Made by a program: the position numbers and the translations under genes
Assembly (NCBI GenBank): GCA_022180565.1
Contig: BQML01000005.1
Coordinates: 1 to 35,742 of the forward strand
DNA length: 35,742 nt
Reading direction: 5' to 3'
Origin: Bacteroidia bacterium
GTDB taxonomy: Bacteria > Bacteroidota > Ignavibacteria > UBA10030
Notes under the pieces: generated by a model
Databases searched by the model: none
Seen by the model: only the letters and a program-made list of their open reading frames with translations
What the model was told of the DNA's origin: nothing
Part shown: positions 1 to 6,492 of the stretch, piece by piece
Layout of the letters: each line of letters begins with the position of its first letter
How positions within the stretch are numbered: position 1 is the stretch's first letter

Positions 1-699
1 AATCCCGGCGTGGTGGCCTCGTTCACGTTCTTCCACAAGAGCTTTAAGAATCAGATTGACTCCAAGACCCTGAGTCCTTTCGACAGCAAATCGGCCGGCG
101 ACTATGGATTTGCGTCTTACGTGAATAACGCTGAGGCAAGTTCCACCGGATTTGAAGTTGTTCTGAACAGAGAACGGGATGAACGATTGACGGGATCCAT
201 CTCGTATTCGTACATGGTCACAGAGGGGGTAAGTGAATCAGCGGCGCAAGGCATTCAGTATGCACAATGGGGATTCCCGGTCGCATCGACGGCTTTTCCC
301 CTGAGCTGGGATCAGCGGCATACGATCAAGGCAGACGGAGAGTTTAGACTCCCGGGAGGTATTCAAACCAACCTGGTGGTGCTGTTCAACTCCCCTCGTC
401 CCTATACGTATTATCCGACAAGGGATGGGTTTACTCCTCTTGATTCCACAAAGGCATTTATTCCCAACAACCGCCGCATGGAGAACGTGCTGATCGTGAA
501 TGCAAAACTCACGAAGGATTTTGTTGTGGGAGAGTCCGGACAATACAGGTTTTCAGTGTTTGCAGATATTCGGAACCTCCTCAACGGCAAGAATGTGCGA
601 TGGATTGATTCGAGCGGGAGGATCGGAGGAGAGCTTGGCGATCCGGGCGCTTACTACGATCCCCGCAGAATCCGCATTGGCCTCCGGGCCGATTTCTGA
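1..699 (+). CDS. TonB-dependent receptor, C-terminal beta-barrel end (5' truncated by window)
   Basis: The reading frame is open from base 1, so this is the last ~232 residues of a larger outer-membrane protein. It shows alternating aromatic/hydrophobic beta-strand character, the stretch FPLSWDQRHTIKADGEF typical of late TonB-receptor barrel strands, a DIRNLLNGKNV segment of the kind found near the C-terminus of these receptors, and a terminal Phe (GLRADF) that suits BAM recognition. The plug, TonB box and any carboxypeptidase-regulatory domain would lie upstream of the window. Substrate cannot be inferred. The barrel-protein call is fairly sure; a non-TonB porin is the main alternative. Confidence 0.72.
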   Translation, partial: NPGVVASFTFFHKSFKNQIDSKTLSPFDSKSAGDYGFASYVNNAEASSTGFEVVLNRERDERLTGSISYSYMVTEGVSESAAQGIQYAQWGFPVASTAFPLSWDQRHTIKADGEFRLPGGIQTNLVVLFNSPRPYTYYPTRDGFTPLDSTKAFIPNNRRMENVLIVNAKLTKDFVVGESGQYRFSVFADIRNLLNGKNVRWIDSSGRIGGELGDPGAYYDPRRIRIGLRADF

Positions 700-1005
700 C
701 AAGCGTTTTCGCCATTGTTTCCGTATATTGTCTCCAGCGTAGAGGATCCGGCGAGGCGTCGCGTCCCCGAAGTGAAACCTACTGTGTTTCGCCGTCCTTG
801 ATTTTATGCCGATTTCGGTTAATTTGACCAGCGGGGACCGGCGGAACTCGCCCGGCACTCCAACGGTTGTCATTGAAAACGGTATCCTTGCGTGGAGGGG
901 TTCAAAAAGCCTTTTAGACGCTCCACGTGGTTGCTCGGTGGAAATGATGAATAGAGAACAAGTGGCGGCGGGCAAGCGTCCGGCCGCTCAAGCTAAAGGA
1001 CGACA
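700..1005. other. Non-coding gap before the S41 peptidase gene
   Basis: No convincing gene is seen. An open frame of 67 codons (806-1009) overlaps the start of the next gene, has no ribosome binding site and resembles no family I know. A 7-bp inverted repeat (CGTGGAG at 891-897, CTCCACG at 921-927, 23-nt loop) could form a hairpin in the leader of the next gene. TATATT occurs at 724-729, but no -35 box sits 16-18 bp upstream of it. AAAGGA at 994-999 is a good ribosome binding site for the ATG at 1006. Confidence 0.5.
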
Positions 1006-2637
1006 ATGATGAAGAAGCGTTTTTCCTCGTTTACCGTTGCTGCGCTGGTGATGGTCAGCCTGTTCGCCGGGATGGAGATCAACGAACTGATCTCGGGCGA
1101 TGACATCTTTGCCCAGCTGAACAAGTTCAAGGATATTCTGATCCTCACGGAGAAGAACTACATCGAGAAGGTGGATACCGGTGAACTCACCGAGGCGGCG
1201 ATTTCCGGACTCCTGGATAAACTCGATCCTCACTCCGTGTACATTGCCCCCCGTAATTTCGAGCGCGTGACAGAGGAATTCAAGGGGAAGTACGAAGGCA
1301 TCGGAATCTCTTTCCGGATTCTCAATGACACGATCACTGTGCTTGAACCCATCGGTGGCGGGCCGTCCGCGCGCCTGGGGATTCTTGCGAACGACCGGAT
1401 TGTGAAGATCGATAACCAGTCGGCTGTGGGATTCAACGAAACCCAGGTGCAGAAGAGCCTGCGGGGGCCCCGCGGAACCCGTGTGACCGTCACGATTGTG
1501 CGCCCCGGTACCCCGGATCCCCTGGTCTATGAGATCACGCGCGATGAAATCTCCCTGGCCAGTCTGGACGCCGCGTTCATGGTGACGGACGACGTCGCCT
1601 ACATCCAGTCGAACAAGTTCAATGAGCAGACTTACAATGAGATGACGAAAAGCCTCGAAGAACTTCGAAAACAGGGTATGAAGAAGCTCATACTGGACTT
1701 GCGCTGGAACCCGGGCGGTTATCTTGACCAGGCCGTGAAGGTTGCCGATCTCTTTCTGGACGGCGGCACAAAGGAACAGCCGAAGAAGATTGTCTACACG
1801 AAAGCCCGGAGAACCGAGTTTGACGAAACATTCCTGGCTCGGAGCGGGGATGCATACGAGAACCTCCCGATCATCGTTCTCATCAGCAATCACTCGGCGA
1901 GCGCGAGCGAGATCGTTGCGGGTGCCATTCAGGACTGGGATCGCGGCTTGATCGTGGGCGAAACGAGCTTCGGAAAGGGCCTGGTTCAGAGGCAATGGCC
2001 CCTCGCCGACGGGTCTGCTCTCCGCCTGACCATCGCGAAGTACTATACGCCCAGCGGACGCCTGATCCAGAGGGATTACACGGGGAAGAACAAGGCGGAA
2101 TACCAGCTCGAGGCGTATGAGAGGGACGAGGAGGAAGGATACAATGAGAATCACACGATCAACGGCAGAGTTGATTCGACGAAACCGATCTTCAAAACGC
2201 ACGCGGGTCGCACGGTCTATGGAGGGGGCGGCATCACGCCCGATTACGTGGTCAAGGATAACGTGTTGACCAAGACCGTCGCAGACATCCGCCGCCGCGA
2301 TCTCTTTGTCGCCTTTATTTCACATTATATGGCGGGTCAGGGACTCAAGGTTCGGGAGGAGTACGGAAAGGATCTCCCGAGGTTCAGAAAATCGTTCAAA
2401 GTATCCGATCAATTGCTGGCGGAGTTTACTGCATTCGTGGAGAGCAAAGGGGTGAGCGTCGATCGGGAAGATCTTCGCAAGGATGACGATTTCGTCCGCG
2501 CCATGATCAAGGCGACGATTGGGCGGAGCATCTGGAACAGCGACGCGTGGGTCTCCATTCTGCTTGAAACAGACAAACAGTTTCAGAAAGCCCTGACGCT
2601 TTTTCCGGAGGCGGAGAAATTCGCCAGACTTCAGTGA
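1006..2637 (+). CDS. S41-family C-terminal processing peptidase (CtpA/Prc-like)
   Basis: This is a periplasmic serine protease that would cleave proteins near their C-terminus. The 543-residue product begins with a lysine-containing hydrophobic segment (about residues 3-22) acting as a signal peptide or anchor. An N-terminal helical part is followed by a PDZ domain (about 85-170, with GKYEGIGISF and GPSARLGILANDRIVKI) and the S41 core. The catalytic dyad is visible: Ser299 in NHSASASEI and Lys324 in GETSFGKG, 25 residues apart as in E. coli Tsp. The region after residue ~380 is longer than in minimal CtpA proteins and fits the larger Bacteroidota CTPs. The start is the first ATG of an ATGATG pair, 6 nt after AAAGGA. 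The DUF3108 gene follows after 4 nt, so the two are probably cotranscribed. Confidence 0.93.
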   Translation: MMKKRFSSFTVAALVMVSLFAGMEINELISGDDIFAQLNKFKDILILTEKNYIEKVDTGELTEAAISGLLDKLDPHSVYIAPRNFERVTEEFKGKYEGIGISFRILNDTITVLEPIGGGPSARLGILANDRIVKIDNQSAVGFNETQVQKSLRGPRGTRVTVTIVRPGTPDPLVYEITRDEISLASLDAAFMVTDDVAYIQSNKFNEQTYNEMTKSLEELRKQGMKKLILDLRWNPGGYLDQAVKVADLFLDGGTKEQPKKIVYTKARRTEFDETFLARSGDAYENLPIIVLISNHSASASEIVAGAIQDWDRGLIVGETSFGKGLVQRQWPLADGSALRLTIAKYYTPSGRLIQRDYTGKNKAEYQLEAYERDEEEGYNENHTINGRVDSTKPIFKTHAGRTVYGGGGITPDYVVKDNVLTKTVADIRRRDLFVAFISHYMAGQGLKVREEYGKDLPRFRKSFKVSDQLLAEFTAFVESKGVSVDREDLRKDDDFVRAMIKATIGRSIWNSDAWVSILLETDKQFQKALTLFPEAEKFARLQ

Positions 2638-2641
2638 CCGG

Positions 2642-3496
2642 ATGATACGCGGAACCCTCGGGCCGGCCGTCCGGTACGCCTTGCTCGCGGCGGCTTTGGT
2701 TGTCACCGTCGCGCAAGCGCAAAATCCTCCCCCAGGAGCTCCCTCCCTGTCCGCGGTCACCGGATCTCCCGCGGATCTCCTTGTCGTCGGCGAAGAGCTC
2801 GAGTACCATGTCAGTTACGCATTTTTCCATTTGGGGAAGATCGTCATCCGTGTGCTTGACCGGTACGAGAGCAAGGGACGGACTGTGTACCGGGCGGAGG
2901 CCGTGATCAACTCGGCCGCGGGAATTCCGTTCGTCAACCTGCATATCCGCTTCATCAGCGATTTCGACGAACAACTCTTTTCGTACCGCTGGAGTGCAGA
3001 GGACAGCAGTTCATCGGGCGTTGCCATGAGGGTCCTCACCTTTGACTATGACAACGGGCGAGTCTTTGCCGCAAGTGGGAAGAAGCTTGGAGACGGGTTT
3101 CAGCCGGACTCGGTCGATACGGTGGCCATCACCAGCCGATGCCAGGACGGGTTGTCGCTTTTCTTTTTTGCCCGCGGGAATGTTCTGCAAAAGGCCAGGA
3201 TGAACGTCCCAACGTTTATCGAAAAGGAACAGGTGAATACGTTCTTTGACTTCACCCATCGGATCGTGGATGAGGAAATCGACCCCGTGGATTATCCGAT
3301 CGCGGTTGCGGAGTTCGAGGGCCGCGCGGACTTTGTGGGAGTGTTCGGACTCACGGGCGGATTTGAAGGCCGGTTCTCCAATGACCATGCCCGTATACCC
3401 ATCGTTGCGTGGATGAAAGTCATTCTCGGAAGCATCAAGGTGAAGCTTGTGCGTTGGACGAGACCGGGATGGACGCCGCCGCGGTTTGTGGAGTAG
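2642..3496 (+). CDS. DUF3108 exported protein
   Basis: A 284-residue protein with a clear signal peptide (RYALLAAALVVTVAQAQ, cleavage near residue 27). The mature part opens with GEELEYHVSYAFFHLGKI, the characteristic start of DUF3108 proteins, and continues as predicted beta structure with a conserved-looking DGLSLFFFAR segment. DUF3108 proteins are exported to the periplasm or outer membrane of many Gram-negative bacteria and have no settled biochemical function. The gene starts 4 nt after the S41 peptidase and ends 5 nt before the carbonic-anhydrase-like gene, so it sits inside an operon. A link with the peptidase or envelope upkeep is only a guess from position. Confidence 0.85.
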   Translation: MIRGTLGPAVRYALLAAALVVTVAQAQNPPPGAPSLSAVTGSPADLLVVGEELEYHVSYAFFHLGKIVIRVLDRYESKGRTVYRAEAVINSAAGIPFVNLHIRFISDFDEQLFSYRWSAEDSSSSGVAMRVLTFDYDNGRVFAASGKKLGDGFQPDSVDTVAITSRCQDGLSLFFFARGNVLQKARMNVPTFIEKEQVNTFFDFTHRIVDEEIDPVDYPIAVAEFEGRADFVGVFGLTGGFEGRFSNDHARIPIVAWMKVILGSIKVKLVRWTRPGWTPPRFVE

Positions 3497-3501
3497 CGAG
3501 A

Positions 3502-4008
3502 ATGGCGATTGTCCCATACAAAGGCATCCGGCCCACGATTCCTCCCAGTGTCTTCCTGGCGGAAGGCGTACACATTATCGGGGACGTTGTCCTTGGTGAA
3601 GAGTGCAGTGTGTGGTTTAACGCAGTAATCCGCGGAGATGTGAATACGGTCAGAATCGGCGATGGGACGAATGTGCAGGATGGATGCGTCCTGCATGTGA
3701 CGAATATGACGCATCCTCTGGTCATTGGCCGAGAGGTCACTATAGGTCACGGGGCTATTGTCCATGGCGCGACGGTGGAAGATGCCTGCCTCATCGGCAT
3801 GGGGGCCAGAGTGCTGGATGGATCCCGTATCGGCACGGAAAGTCTCGTGGCCGCAGGGTCTGTGGTGCTCGAGGGGTTTCAGGTCCCCCCGGGGATGCTG
3901 GTTGCAGGCGTTCCGGCCAAAGTTCGTCGCCCATTGACAGCGGAAGAGAGGAAGCGCATACGGGATTCCGCTCTTCACTATAGAGAATACGCCAGGGCCT
4001 ACAGGTGA
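3502..4008 (+). CDS. Gamma-carbonic-anhydrase-like protein (left-handed beta-helix, YrdA/PaaY type)
   Basis: A 168-residue protein made of hexapeptide repeats (for example VHIIGDVVLGEECSVWF and TIGHGAIVHGA) that form a left-handed beta-helix and normally a trimer. The three zinc-binding histidines of the gamma-class fold are present: His65, His83 and His88. The IRGDVN motif and the C-terminal helix (TAEERKRIRDSALHYREYA) fit the YrdA/PaaY branch, whose members have carbonic anhydrase or acyl-CoA thioesterase activity, or none demonstrated. The frame stays open upstream inside the previous gene, but ATG 3502 matches the family N-terminus (PYKGIRPTIPPSVF). The substrate is not decided by sequence. 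Confidence 0.9.
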   Translation: MAIVPYKGIRPTIPPSVFLAEGVHIIGDVVLGEECSVWFNAVIRGDVNTVRIGDGTNVQDGCVLHVTNMTHPLVIGREVTIGHGAIVHGATVEDACLIGMGARVLDGSRIGTESLVAAGSVVLEGFQVPPGMLVAGVPAKVRRPLTAEERKRIRDSALHYREYARAYR

Positions 4009-4021
4009 TAAGGAGCAGGAT

Positions 4022-4921
4022 ATGCGATTGAAATTCTGGGGTGTTCGGGGCTCGATCCCGACGCCGGGAAAACATACGGTTCGCTATGGCGGCAACACGC
4101 CGTGTGCCGAACTCCGGCTCGATGACGACGAGTTGGTTATTCTGGATGCGGGTACCGGCATCCGGAACTTTGGTGATCACCTGATCAATAACGGTGAATC
4201 CGTTAAGGCCTTCCTCCTGATTACCCATCCTCACTGGGACCACATTCAGGGGTTCCCATTCTTCAAGCCCGCCTTTATCTCCGGCAATGAACTGACGATT
4301 GTTGGTACGGACCGCGAGGACAAGGTACTCAGCGCGATCATTGCGGAACAGATGAACAGAATTTATTTTCCGATCCAATTGCAGGACCTGAAGGCCAGGA
4401 TCACCTTCATTCCCGTGAAGGAGGAGCAGGAGATTCCCGTGTATGGTGCCACCGCGAGGATTATGTTTGTCAATCACCCCGGCTTTACCGTGGGCTATCG
4501 GCTCGATTACAAGGGGAAGTCGGTGGTGTATATCAGCGACAATGAGCCGTTCGACCGCGCTGTTGCGCCGTCCCTTTCGAATTTTGAGGACATCGTGAAG
4601 CAAAAATTCCTTGCGTCCGGTGACGATCCGAACCAGCGCGTATTTGATTTTTGCAAGGACGCCGATCTGCTGATCCATGACGCTACGTACACGCCGGAAG
4701 AATACATCGACCGTGTCGGATGGGGACACTCGCATTATCTGTTCACCCTCCGCGTGGCGGCAGAGGCAAATGTCAAGCGGCTGTACCTGTTCCATCATGA
4801 TCAGAATCACAGCGACGACAAGGTCGATGATATCCTGAAAAAATGTAAGAAAGAAGTCAAAAGCCGGGGATACCGCTTCGAATGTGAAGCAGCGATCGAA
4901 AACTCCGAAATTGTCATCTGA
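4022..4921 (+). CDS. MBL-fold metallo-hydrolase (PhnP/RNase Z-like superfamily)
   Basis: A 299-residue cytoplasmic protein with no signal peptide. It opens with FWGVRGSIPTPG and YGGNTPCAEL, a signature of a metallo-beta-lactamase-fold family related to cyclic-phosphate phosphodiesterases (COG1235-like). The metal motif HPHWDH lies at residues 69-74, and further candidate ligands are His in VNHPGF, Asp in IHDATY and His in WGHSHY. The ribosome binding site AAGGAG (in gataaggagcaggat) lies well placed before the ATG. Its TGA stop is one base before the -35 box of the next promoter, so it ends this transcription unit. The substrate is unknown; a phosphodiester is plausible from family membership. 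Confidence 0.88.
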   Translation: MRLKFWGVRGSIPTPGKHTVRYGGNTPCAELRLDDDELVILDAGTGIRNFGDHLINNGESVKAFLLITHPHWDHIQGFPFFKPAFISGNELTIVGTDREDKVLSAIIAEQMNRIYFPIQLQDLKARITFIPVKEEQEIPVYGATARIMFVNHPGFTVGYRLDYKGKSVVYISDNEPFDRAVAPSLSNFEDIVKQKFLASGDDPNQRVFDFCKDADLLIHDATYTPEEYIDRVGWGHSHYLFTLRVAAEANVKRLYLFHHDQNHSDDKVDDILKKCKKEVKSRGYRFECEAAIENSEIVI

Positions 4922-4922
4922 C

Positions 4923-4951
4923 TTGACAATCAGTCCGAACGTACCTATATT
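4923..4951 (+). promoter_or_regulatory. Sigma70-type promoter TTGACA-17-TATATT
   Basis: A perfect TTGACA at 4923-4928 and TATATT at 4946-4951 are separated by exactly 17 bp. Transcription would start near 4958 and read through a ~145-nt leader into the gene at 5104. It begins one base after the stop codon of the MBL-fold gene. Confidence 0.8.
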
Positions 4952-5035
4952 TGTGGCAGAAGTGGTCGCGGACATCAAGGAGAAATCGAGGAACGAAGAA
5001 TCACAGGCCCGCTGAACATCCGGTTGACTCACCCC

Positions 5036-5082
5036 CCCCGACTCGTGCAGTGATCTCGAACTGAAGGGAACGGGGTTTTTTT
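5036..5082 (+). terminator. Terminator-like element in the leader before the gene at 5104
   Basis: CCCCG (5036-5040) can pair with CGGGG (5071-5075), enclosing a small CAGT/ACTG hairpin, and is followed directly by seven T (5076-5082). The outer stem is only 5 bp with an interior loop, so it is weaker than a textbook terminator. Together with the promoter at 4923 it would define an RNA of about 125 nt ending ~20 nt before the next start codon. It could be an attenuator, the end of a small RNA, or chance. Confidence 0.35.
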
Positions 5083-5103
5083 ATATCGTTTCACGCGAAC
5101 TGT

Positions 5104-5610
5104 ATGGGCAAGTCTATGAGCCTCACCTTCAGTGATGCAGACCTTGCGAGAATCGGCGAGGTGCTGGGTGCAAATCCCGGCAAAACAGGAAAGGCGGTCC
5201 GCTACGAGGTGCAGGCGGATCAGAACCGGAAGCTCGTGCTGGAGGTGTATGCCGATATTGCCATCGGAAAGAAGCGGGGAACACTGATCTCGGTGTACAC
5301 ACCCACGGCGCATCTTCAACTCCACTTTTGCACAGGCTATGTGGTCAGCGATATGTTGGGTGAAGTGACGTTCGTAGGGGAGGCGGAGGGAAAAATATCG
5401 GGATTGACCATCGAACGGGCCGGCGGATGCTCCCTCTACGCCAATGTGGACCGAAACATTCTGTCGGGGGATTTCACAACGCTCGGTCCGGAAGTGATGA
5501 TGTCAGGCATCGCCCTATCCTTGACCGAGGATCTTCTTCCCCCGGGCCAGGCCGAACGCAAGACCGCATCAGCCAGGACAAAAAAGAAGGCGGGTCGTTC
5601 GGCGCGATGA
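5104..5610 (+). CDS. Uncharacterised protein, first gene of the ybeY-smg-topA run
   Basis: A 168-residue protein that I do not recognise. It has no signal peptide or membrane segment. Residues ~35-145 look like a compact beta-rich domain (VRYEVQ, KLVLEVYADI, TLISVYTP, LQLHFCTGYVV, GEVTFVGEAEG). The last ~20 residues are a basic tail (KTASARTKKKAGRSAR) that could touch nucleic acid. The start is ATG 5104; an alternative ATG at 5119 is equally short of a ribosome binding site. The stop overlaps the ybeY start (ATGA), so translation is probably coupled to ybeY, hinting at a housekeeping role near RNA or DNA metabolism. No function is assigned. Confidence 0.7.
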   Translation: MGKSMSLTFSDADLARIGEVLGANPGKTGKAVRYEVQADQNRKLVLEVYADIAIGKKRGTLISVYTPTAHLQLHFCTGYVVSDMLGEVTFVGEAEGKISGLTIERAGGCSLYANVDRNILSGDFTTLGPEVMMSGIALSLTEDLLPPGQAERKTASARTKKKAGRSAR

Positions 5611-6026
5611 CCGAGGTTGTTCACCAGCACCCCCGCAGGCGATTTTCCCGGAAGGAAACCCGGAGGACGGTGGATCTTGTTCTGAAAAAGGAATCCCGGA
5701 ACACCCTGCACCTGTCGGTCGTCTTTACCGATGACAGGTACATGCGAACAATCCACGAAAGGTTCCTCGGTTCCCGAACCACAACGGACGTCATGGCGTT
5801 TCCCCTTAAGGACAGAATGCCGGTGGATGGAGAAGTCTATGTAAACCTGGATCAGGCGCGGCGCCAGGCTGTCCGGTACGGCGTTCCGATTTCCGAGGAG
5901 GTGAGGCGGCTTCTGATTCACGGCACCCTGCATCTGCTGGGATACCGCGATAGCACGCCCGTCCAGCGTGAACGGATGAAGAAGCGAGAAGACAGGCTGT
6001 TGAAGAACCTTGGAAGCAGAGACTGA
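5607..6026 (+). CDS. ybeY: YbeY endoribonuclease / rRNA maturation factor
   Basis: YbeY is a metal-dependent RNase needed for 16S rRNA 3'-end maturation and ribosome quality control. The 139-residue product has the family core (LHLSVVFTDDRYMRTIHERF, TDVMAFPL, GEVYVN) and the metal site HGTLHLLGY with His105 and His109. The usual third histidine of the H-x3-H-x5-H pattern is replaced by Asp115 (GYRDSTPVQRERMKKRED). I recall a similar D-containing ending in Bacteroidota homologues. The ATG at 5607 overlaps the preceding stop (ATGA) and gives a normal-length protein; the frame is open further upstream inside the previous gene but lacks family similarity there. Confidence 0.92.
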   Translation: MTEVVHQHPRRRFSRKETRRTVDLVLKKESRNTLHLSVVFTDDRYMRTIHERFLGSRTTTDVMAFPLKDRMPVDGEVYVNLDQARRQAVRYGVPISEEVRRLLIHGTLHLLGYRDSTPVQRERMKKREDRLLKNLGSRD

Positions 6027-6027
6027 T

Positions 6028-6483
6028 ATGTACGAACGGGTCGTGGAAATTATCATGTTCCTCGTCAATGAGCTGCAATCCAGCAAACAGCTCAGCGAGG
6101 TTGATATCTCGGTCTTGTCGAAGAACGGGTACACCGACAGCGAGATCTCAACGGCTTTTTCGTGGCTGTTCGAGCGCATGAATATCGGACAGACGATGGT
6201 GGAAGAGACGGAGGCGAAGGAATCGTCGCACAGGATCCTCCATGAAGTAGAAAAGCTTGTGATCTCGCCTGAAGCGTACGGGTACCTTTTGCAGGCCCGG
6301 CAGTTTGGCATACTTTCGAACCGCGATGTCGAAACCATTATTGAACGTGTCATGGCGGCCGGGTTCTCGCGAGTGGGAGTGCCGGAAATGAAATCGTTTA
6401 TCGCCGGCATCCTGTTCGACACCGATAGCCAGCAAAGTACGGGGGGGAGAATCTCCTGGAATATGAACGATACGATTCACTGA
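6028..6483 (+). CDS. smg: Smg / DUF494 family protein
   Basis: A 151-residue all-helical protein beginning MYERVVEIIMFLVNEL, the typical start of Smg (DUF494) proteins. Other family-like parts are LSKNGYTDSEISTAFSWL and the C-terminal block GVPEMKSFIAGILF. Its molecular role is not well established. In many proteobacteria smg lies beside dprA and topA, and here it lies directly before topA, which supports the call. ATG 6028 comes 1 nt after the ybeY stop and the gene ends 9 nt before topA, so all three are likely in one transcript. The frame can be extended 6 codons upstream into ybeY, but the family start fits ATG 6028. Confidence 0.88.
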   Translation: MYERVVEIIMFLVNELQSSKQLSEVDISVLSKNGYTDSEISTAFSWLFERMNIGQTMVEETEAKESSHRILHEVEKLVISPEAYGYLLQARQFGILSNRDVETIIERVMAAGFSRVGVPEMKSFIAGILFDTDSQQSTGGRISWNMNDTIH

Positions 6484-6492
6484 AACGGACTC

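Noticed and set aside
724..729. TATATT as a -10 box for the S41 peptidase gene
   Set aside because: No -35-like hexamer sits 16-18 bp upstream and the gene starts nearly 280 nt later.
806..1009. A 67-codon plus-strand frame before the S41 gene
   Set aside because: No ribosome binding site or recognisable domain; it overlaps the next gene's start in another frame.
988..2202. A 404-codon minus-strand frame
   Set aside because: It is the antisense shadow of the S41 peptidase, whose catalytic motifs are clear on the plus strand.
3791..5032. A 413-codon minus-strand frame crossing the MBL-fold gene
   Set aside because: It is antisense to two well-supported genes, with no family similarity and no start signals.
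5032..5039. Run of eight C as a phase-variation tract
   Set aside because: It lies in a leader outside any supported coding frame. Slippage there could only affect RNA structure, and there is no evidence of variation.
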